Shown: positions 31,952 to 36,359 of the stretch, piece by piece
How positions within the stretch are numbered: position 1 is the stretch's first letter
Layout: each line of letters opens with the position of its first letter
Source of the DNA: an uncultured Collinsella sp.
Lineage (GTDB): Bacteria > Actinomycetota > Coriobacteriia > Coriobacteriales > Coriobacteriaceae
Assembly (NCBI GenBank): GCA_900539035.1
Contig: UQAU01000021.1
Span: forward strand, 1-36,359
Direction of reading: 5' to 3'
DNA length: 36,359 bases
The notes under the pieces: model-generated
What the model saw: the letters and a program-made list of their open reading frames with translations, nothing else
What the model was told of the DNA's origin: nothing
The model's database searches: none
Translations under genes and position numbers: made by a program

Positions 31952-32947
31952 ATGAGCAAGAACCTCTCCCAGCAGGTCGTTCTCGACCGCCGCGGCTTCG
32001 TTGCCGCCACCTTCGCAACCGTTGCCGGCCTTGGTCTTGCCGGCTGCTCTGACACCAGCGCCGAGGCCGACAAGGGTTCCGCCACCGGCTCCTCCAAGGG
32101 CTCCGAGGATACCGAGGTTTCCGCCACGCTCGATGCCAAGGCATTCGACAAGCTCGTCAACGACGGCCCCAAGGCCGATGACGACGCCATCGCCGCCAGC
32201 ACCTGGGCGACGGCCGTCAAGGACGCCGGCGTCTTTAAGATCGGTGGCGTTCAGACCTCCACGCTCTTCTCCCTCCTCAACGAGAAAGACGGTCAGACCC
32301 GCGGCTTCGACGCCGGTATCGCACAGCTCCTGTCCAACTACATCCTGGGCAAGAACAAGGTCGAGATCACCCAGGTGACCTCGGACACGCGCGAGTCCGT
32401 CCTGCAGAACGGCCAGGTCGACGCTGTCTTTGCCACCTACACCATCACTGACGAGCGCAAGAAGCTCGTATCCTTTGCCGGTCCCTACTACTACACCCAG
32501 CAGGCCATCCTGGTGCTCGCCGATAACGACGACATTAAGAGCGTCGACGACCTGGCCGACAAGAACGTCGCCGTCCAGTCCGGCTCCAACGGCCCCGCCA
32601 TCCTGGAGGAGTTCGCTCCCAAGGCCAGCCAACAGGAGTTCAAGACCGACGAGGAGGCCCGTCAGGCACTCCAGCAGGGCCGCGTTGATGCCTACGTCAT
32701 CGATAACAACATGCAGCAGAGCGCCCTGGTCCGCGAGCCCGGTAAGTACAAGATCGCCGGTAAGCCCTTCGGCAGCAAGGAGCCCTATGGCATTGGCCTG
32801 CCGCTCGATTCCGACGGCGTCGCCTTTGTCAACGACTTCCTTAAGAAGATCGAGGACGACGGCACCTGGACCGAGCTGTGGCAGATCTGCATCGGCGACC
32901 GCACGGGTGACACCAATGTTCCCGAGCTGCCCGAGATCGGCGCCTAG
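31952..32947 (+). CDS. Amino-acid ABC transporter substrate-binding lipoprotein
   Basis: 331 aa, SBP_bac_3 type. The leader carries a twin Arg (DRRGFVAATF, residues 12-21) and a lipobox LGLAGC with Cys32, so it looks like a lipoprotein that may be exported by Tat. A Ser/Gly/Ala-rich spacer follows. The binding domain shows FKIGGVQTSTLFSLLNEKDG, RGFDAGIAQLLSNYILG, VEITQVTSDTRESVLQNGQV, ITDERKKLVSFAGPYYYTQQ and KPFGSKEPYGIGLPLDSDGV, as in glutamate/polar amino-acid binders. First gene of the operon; Lgt (7824-8645) would lipidate it. The start follows AGAAAGGTG. The substrate is inferred only at the level of polar amino acids, glutamate-like being most probable. Confidence 0.92.
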   Translation: MSKNLSQQVVLDRRGFVAATFATVAGLGLAGCSDTSAEADKGSATGSSKGSEDTEVSATLDAKAFDKLVNDGPKADDDAIAASTWATAVKDAGVFKIGGVQTSTLFSLLNEKDGQTRGFDAGIAQLLSNYILGKNKVEITQVTSDTRESVLQNGQVDAVFATYTITDERKKLVSFAGPYYYTQQAILVLADNDDIKSVDDLADKNVAVQSGSNGPAILEEFAPKASQQEFKTDEEARQALQQGRVDAYVIDNNMQQSALVREPGKYKIAGKPFGSKEPYGIGLPLDSDGVAFVNDFLKKIEDDGTWTELWQICIGDRTGDTNVPELPEIGA

Positions 32948-33035
32948 GCAACGAGCCTGGTAACGGCCGCAACGAAACCATATGGAAACGCACGATGCGC
33001 TTTATTGCGGTAAACTGTTTCCTCACAGAGTTGTC

Positions 33036-33067
33036 GGGGCTTCCGTACACACGGGAGCCCCTTTCCT
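33036..33067 (+). terminator. Attenuator-like hairpin between binding protein and permease genes
   Basis: GGGGCTTCCGT (33036-33046) pairs with ACGGGAGCCCC (33051-33061), with one mismatch, followed by TTTCCTTAT. Partial termination here would give more binding protein than permease, a common arrangement. Confidence 0.6.
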
Positions 33068-33085
33068 TATCGGCGGGAGGTCCGC

Positions 33086-33745
33086 ATGAGTCTCTCCGAA
33101 CTCTGGTCGCTCTATGGCCAGAACTATATCGACGCGCTGCTAGCAACCTGGGGTATGACGCTTGAGTCGTTTGCCATCGCCATGGTGCTGGCCGTCGCCG
33201 TCACCGTGATGCGCGTGTCGCCGCTCAAGCCGCTGCGCGTCTTTGGCGACCTGTATGTCCAGGTCTTCCGTAACATCCCCGGCATCGCACTGCTCATCAT
33301 CGTCGTCTATGCGCTGCCGCCGCTCAAGGTCGTTCTGCCCTACCGCACCTGCGTTATCGTCGCCACGGTCCTTTTAGGCTCGGCCTTTGGCTCCGAGAAC
33401 TTTATGAGCGGCATCAACACCGTCGGCGTCGGCCAGGTGGAAGCCGCCCGCTCGCTGGGCATGAACTTTAGCCGTATCCTCGCCAAGATCGTGATTCCGC
33501 AGGCACTGCGCTCGAGCGTGCTGCCCATGACCAACCTTTTTATCGCCGTCATGCTCACCACCGCGCTCGGCAGTCAGGTGCCGTTGCAACCGCAGGAGCT
33601 CACCGGCGTGGTGAGCTATATCAATACGCGTTCGCTCGGCGGCGTCGCCGCGTTCTTTATCTCGGCGCTCGGCTACCTGGGCACGGCCTTTGTGGTGAGC
33701 CACATTGGCAACTACATCGATAAGAAGGTGAGGATCCTCCGATGA
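33086..33745 (+). CDS. Amino-acid ABC transporter permease 1
   Basis: 219 aa, HisM/GlnP-type permease with about five helices. It has the N-terminal TWGMTLESFAIAMVLAVAVT and the cytoplasmic EAA loop GVGQVEAARSLGMNFSRILAKIVIPQALR, which docks on the ATPase. The ATG start at 33086 follows GGGAGGTCCG. The end overlaps the next permease start by four bases (ATGA), so the two are translationally coupled and probably form a heterodimer. Confidence 0.94.
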   Translation: MSLSELWSLYGQNYIDALLATWGMTLESFAIAMVLAVAVTVMRVSPLKPLRVFGDLYVQVFRNIPGIALLIIVVYALPPLKVVLPYRTCVIVATVLLGSAFGSENFMSGINTVGVGQVEAARSLGMNFSRILAKIVIPQALRSSVLPMTNLFIAVMLTTALGSQVPLQPQELTGVVSYINTRSLGGVAAFFISALGYLGTAFVVSHIGNYIDKKVRILR

Positions 33746-34575
33746 GCAAGCGCTCCACCTCCGCGCTTACCATGCGCGATGCGCTCTACGAGGCTCCCGG
33801 GCCCAAGATGCGCGCCAAGATTCGCATCGGCACCGCTATCTCGCTTGTTGCCGTCGCCGCGCTCGCCGTCCTGGTACTGCAGCGCTTTTATGTGACCGGC
33901 CAGCTTTCGGTCCACTATTGGTATTTCTTTACGCACCTCACCACCTGGAAGTTCCTGCTTGCCGGCTTTGAGGGCACCGTTAAAGTCGCACTCACCGCCG
34001 GCGTCATTGCGCTGGCACTGGGCTTAGCCCTTATGCTCGGCCGCACCAGCGGCATCAAGCCGTTGCAGCTGGTTTGCCGCGTGCTCACCGATTTCTTCCG
34101 CGGCGTGCCGAGCCTGCTGTTCATCTACTTCTTCTTTTTGGTGCTACCCCAGTACAAGATCGCGCTGCCGTCGTTTTGGATGCTCACGCTTCCCGTCGCG
34201 CTCGCTGCCGCCGGCGTACTCGCCGAGATCTTCCGCGCCGGCGTCAACGCCGTGCCGCGCGGCCAGGTCGAGGCCGCCCAGGCACTCGGTCTCTCCAAGG
34301 CTAAAATCACCTTTAAAATCGTGTTGCCGCAGGCTATTCGGTTTATCATTCCGTCCTTGATTTCGCAGCTTGTGGTCGTAGTCAAAGACACCACCGTCGC
34401 CTATGTGGTGAGCTACCCCGACCTCATGCAGAATGCCCGCGTGCTCATTACCAACTACGACGCCCTCGTGTCGGTCTACCTGGTAATCGCGGTCATCTAC
34501 ATCCTCGTCAACGTCGCAATTAACAAGGCCGCCGTCTACGTTTCGCACAAGACCGGCGCGACCATCATCCGCTAA
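33742..34575 (+). CDS. Amino-acid ABC transporter permease 2
   Basis: 277 aa. Same family as the preceding permease but with a longer N-terminus that adds a helix (IRIGTAISLVAVAALAVLVL). The core starts at FLLAGFEGTVKVALTAGVIA. The EAA loop is AVPRGQVEAAQALGLSKAKITFKIVLPQAIR. Its ATG lies inside the ATGA overlap with permease 1. Confidence 0.94.
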   Translation: MSKRSTSALTMRDALYEAPGPKMRAKIRIGTAISLVAVAALAVLVLQRFYVTGQLSVHYWYFFTHLTTWKFLLAGFEGTVKVALTAGVIALALGLALMLGRTSGIKPLQLVCRVLTDFFRGVPSLLFIYFFFLVLPQYKIALPSFWMLTLPVALAAAGVLAEIFRAGVNAVPRGQVEAAQALGLSKAKITFKIVLPQAIRFIIPSLISQLVVVVKDTTVAYVVSYPDLMQNARVLITNYDALVSVYLVIAVIYILVNVAINKAAVYVSHKTGATIIR

Positions 34576-34611
34576 CGCTTTACCATTTCTAATCATAAGG
34601 AGCCGAGCACC

Positions 34612-35376
34612 ATGGCACAGAGCACCTCTTCCACCGGCAATCAGCCGCTAATCGAGCTCAGGCACGTCGATAAGCACTATGGCGATCTACACGTCCTCAA
34701 CGACATCAATCTCTCGGTCGACCGCGGCGAGGTCGTCGTTGTGATCGGACCCTCGGGCTCGGGCAAGTCGACCATGTGCCGCACCATCAACCGCCTGGAA
34801 ACCATCGACTCGGGCGAGATCCTCATCGAGGGCGAGCCCCTGCCGCAGGAAGGCAAGGACCTTGCCCGCATGCGTGCCGAGCTGGGCATGGTGTTTCAGC
34901 AGTTCAACCTGTTCGCACATATGACCGTACTGCAGAACGTCATGCTGGGGCCGGTCGATGTGCTGGGCGTGTCCAAGAACGAGGCCCGCGAGCGCGCCAT
35001 GGACCTGCTGGGCCGCGTGGGCGTTGCCGAGCAGGCCGATAAGGTGCCCGCACAGCTCTCGGGCGGCCAGCAGCAGCGCGTAGCCATCGCCCGCTCGCTT
35101 GCCATGCAACCCAAGGCCATGCTTTTTGACGAGCCCACGAGCGCCCTCGATCCCGAAATGATCAACGAGGTGCTCGAGGTCATGGTTCGCCTGGCCCAGC
35201 AGGGAATGACGATGATCGTCATTACGCACGAGATGAACTTTGCCCGCCGCGTGGCCGATCGCGTCGTCTTTATGGCCGACGGCCAGATCGTGGAAACCGG
35301 CACGCCCGACGAGTTCTTCGACCACCCCCAGACCAAGCGCGCCCAGGACTTCCTCAACTCCATCAAGGGCCACTAA
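34612..35376 (+). CDS. Amino-acid ABC transporter ATP-binding protein
   Basis: 254 aa, GlnQ/HisP type. Walker A GPSGSGKST (residues 46-54), Q-loop GMVFQQFNLFAHMTV, signature LSGGQQQRV (149-157), Walker B AMLFDEP with Asp173/Glu174, and the switch His in VITHEMNFARRVADRV. ATG 34612 follows AAGGAGCCG. Completes the importer with the two permeases and the binding protein. The order binding protein, permease, permease, ATPase is usual for this family. Confidence 0.97.
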   Translation: MAQSTSSTGNQPLIELRHVDKHYGDLHVLNDINLSVDRGEVVVVIGPSGSGKSTMCRTINRLETIDSGEILIEGEPLPQEGKDLARMRAELGMVFQQFNLFAHMTVLQNVMLGPVDVLGVSKNEARERAMDLLGRVGVAEQADKVPAQLSGGQQQRVAIARSLAMQPKAMLFDEPTSALDPEMINEVLEVMVRLAQQGMTMIVITHEMNFARRVADRVVFMADGQIVETGTPDEFFDHPQTKRAQDFLNSIKGH

Positions 35377-35427
35377 CCAGACCGCCCACCCGCCCGCCAT
35401 GCCCATCCAAACTCGAAAGTTACACCT

Positions 35428-36237
35428 ATGATCGGAACTCGCACTTCATCGTCATACACCCCGCATGTCGACGTCGACCCCGCCGACCGCCCACTCATCC
35501 TCGTCGCACCGCGTTGGGAAGAGGCAAAGCCGTTTTTGAGCGAGACGCTCTCCCCCAACGAGGAAATCGCAAGTGTCTTTGTCGATGCCATTCTTGCCGC
35601 TGGCGGCCTGCCGCTGCAGATGTCCATCACCGAGGACATTGAGGTTATCCGTCATTACGTTGAAATCGCCGACGGTATCGCTATTCCCGGCGGCCCGGAC
35701 GTCAACCCCAAGCGCTGGGGCGACGAGCGTCCCTACGACCCCACACTGTGCTGCGAGATTCGCGACCGTTTTGAGTTTAAGCTGGTTAACGAGGTGCTTC
35801 GCGCCAAAAAGCCACTCTTTACCACCTGCCGAGGCACGCAGCTGCTCAATGTCGCCACCGGCGGCACCCTGTGCATGGACGTGCCGAGCCTGGGCGCTCG
35901 CGAGGGCCGCACGCAGTGGCGCCATACCCACGTGCTCAACGATCCCGTGCACCCCGTCGAGGTCGTGCCGGGCTCGCTGCTGGAGCGCGCGGTTGGCGGG
36001 TACAGGCTGATCCAGACCAACTCCGCACACCACTGCTGCGTCGATCGTCTGGGTAAAAGCACGCGTCTGGTCGCCAAGGCAACCGATGGCGTGCCCGAGT
36101 GCATCGAGGTCGAAGGCCAGCCATTCTGTCTAGGCGTGCAATGGCATCCCGAGTACACGTGGAAGACGCTCGAAACCGACTTTAACCTGTGGAAGTCGTT
36201 TGTCGAGGCAGCGGCCAAGGTAAAGCAGGCCCGCTAG
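35428..36237 (+). CDS. Class I glutamine amidotransferase-like (peptidase C26, PuuD-type) hydrolase
   Basis: 269 aa. Triad: nucleophile Cys134 in FTTCRGTQLLNVATGG, His240 and Glu242 in LGVQWHPEYTW. Other features are DGIAIPGGPDVNPKRWGD, RDRFEFKLVNEVLRAKKPLF and RTQWRHTHVLNDPVHPVEV. The family includes gamma-glutamyl-gamma-aminobutyrate hydrolases (PuuD) and related gamma-glutamyl hydrolases. It lies 51 bases after the ABC ATPase gene, so uptake and hydrolysis of gamma-glutamyl compounds may be linked; that is inference. No strong ribosome site is visible before the ATG at 35428. Confidence 0.92.
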   Translation: MIGTRTSSSYTPHVDVDPADRPLILVAPRWEEAKPFLSETLSPNEEIASVFVDAILAAGGLPLQMSITEDIEVIRHYVEIADGIAIPGGPDVNPKRWGDERPYDPTLCCEIRDRFEFKLVNEVLRAKKPLFTTCRGTQLLNVATGGTLCMDVPSLGAREGRTQWRHTHVLNDPVHPVEVVPGSLLERAVGGYRLIQTNSAHHCCVDRLGKSTRLVAKATDGVPECIEVEGQPFCLGVQWHPEYTWKTLETDFNLWKSFVEAAAKVKQAR

Positions 36238-36260
36238 CTCGCGAACCGCACAACAGATAA

Positions 36261-36297
36261 GGGCGCCCCGCCGGCCACATGGTCCGGCGGGGCGCCC
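36261..36297 (+). terminator. Hairpin after the C26 hydrolase gene
   Basis: GGGCGCCCCGCCGG (36261-36274) and CCGGCGGGGCGCCC (36284-36297) form a perfect 14-bp stem with a 9-nt loop. Only GATTACC follows, so it is strong but lacks a T tract. Confidence 0.7.
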
Positions 36298-36299
36298 GA

Positions 36300-36359
36300 T
36301 TACCTAGTTGCGGCCGGCCCCCCGGCCCACCCGCGCACGCGGTTATTCCGCCCCCGCGC
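36300..36359. other. Low-quality contig end
   Basis: The last 60 bases are homopolymer-rich (GGCCGGCCCCCCGGCCC and similar) and match no gene. Like the left edge, this looks like degraded end sequence. Confidence 0.6.

Overview
The window is about 36 kb of GC-rich DNA from what looks like a Coriobacteriia member, most likely Collinsella or a close relative. This is inferred from gene content and style: an AmaP/DUF2273/Asp23 operon, a DUF6020 membrane protein, an Ala-rich coiled-coil wall protein with a LAxTG-type anchor, a giant two-domain acyl-CoA dehydratase activase-like protein, a type III pantothenate kinase and a DXS-like synthase. No rRNA, tRNA, CRISPR array, transposase or phage gene was seen. 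Both ends (about 1-185 and 36300-36359) are homopolymer-rich and read like poor contig ends.

Layout. 190-10664 is entirely minus strand: a zinc-ribbon membrane protein with a Pro/Glu tail, a YitT-family protein, the operon amaP-DUF2273-asp23, a YebC regulator, a large DUF6020 membrane protein, Lgt, an Nfu-type Fe-S scaffold, a dCMP-deaminase-like enzyme and CoaX. A divergent promoter region with a small palindrome separates coaX from a plus-strand OPT-family transporter (10857-12560). Next comes a disrupted surface-protein gene (12762-16270, minus), a DUF389 membrane protein (plus), a C-terminal remnant of an arylsulfotransferase-like gene, and a 1593-aa activase-like protein with its TetR-type neighbour (18382-23886, minus).

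23887-24758 holds little classical coding sequence but a lot of structure: candidate TetR operators, several perfect or near-perfect palindromes, a long imperfect inverted repeat, and a 41-codon gene for a hydrophobic, Arg-tailed peptide. That gene lies between two convergent promoters whose transcribed starts are copies of each other, which recalls type I toxin-antitoxin modules. Beyond it are a Cof-type HAD phosphatase, a less GC-rich MFS exporter with a TetR regulator and paired operators, a P-II (GlnB-like) C-terminal remnant, and a CmpB-type membrane protein translationally adjacent to an HD-domain protein. The right end is plus strand: a divergent DXS-like enzyme, a repeat array, a complete polar amino-acid ABC importer (binding lipoprotein, two permeases, ATPase) and a class I glutamine amidotransferase-like hydrolase (peptidase C26).

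Repeated theme. At least seven intergenic palindromes of 27-45 bp share a central GGGACAG/CTGTCCC-like core with variable arms, and several sit within about 10 bp of a stop codon. A separate head-to-head pair of hairpins lies after dxs. They resemble REP elements mobilised by RAYT (IS200-like) transposases, although no such transposase is present here. All functions come from reading the sequence; no database search was run.
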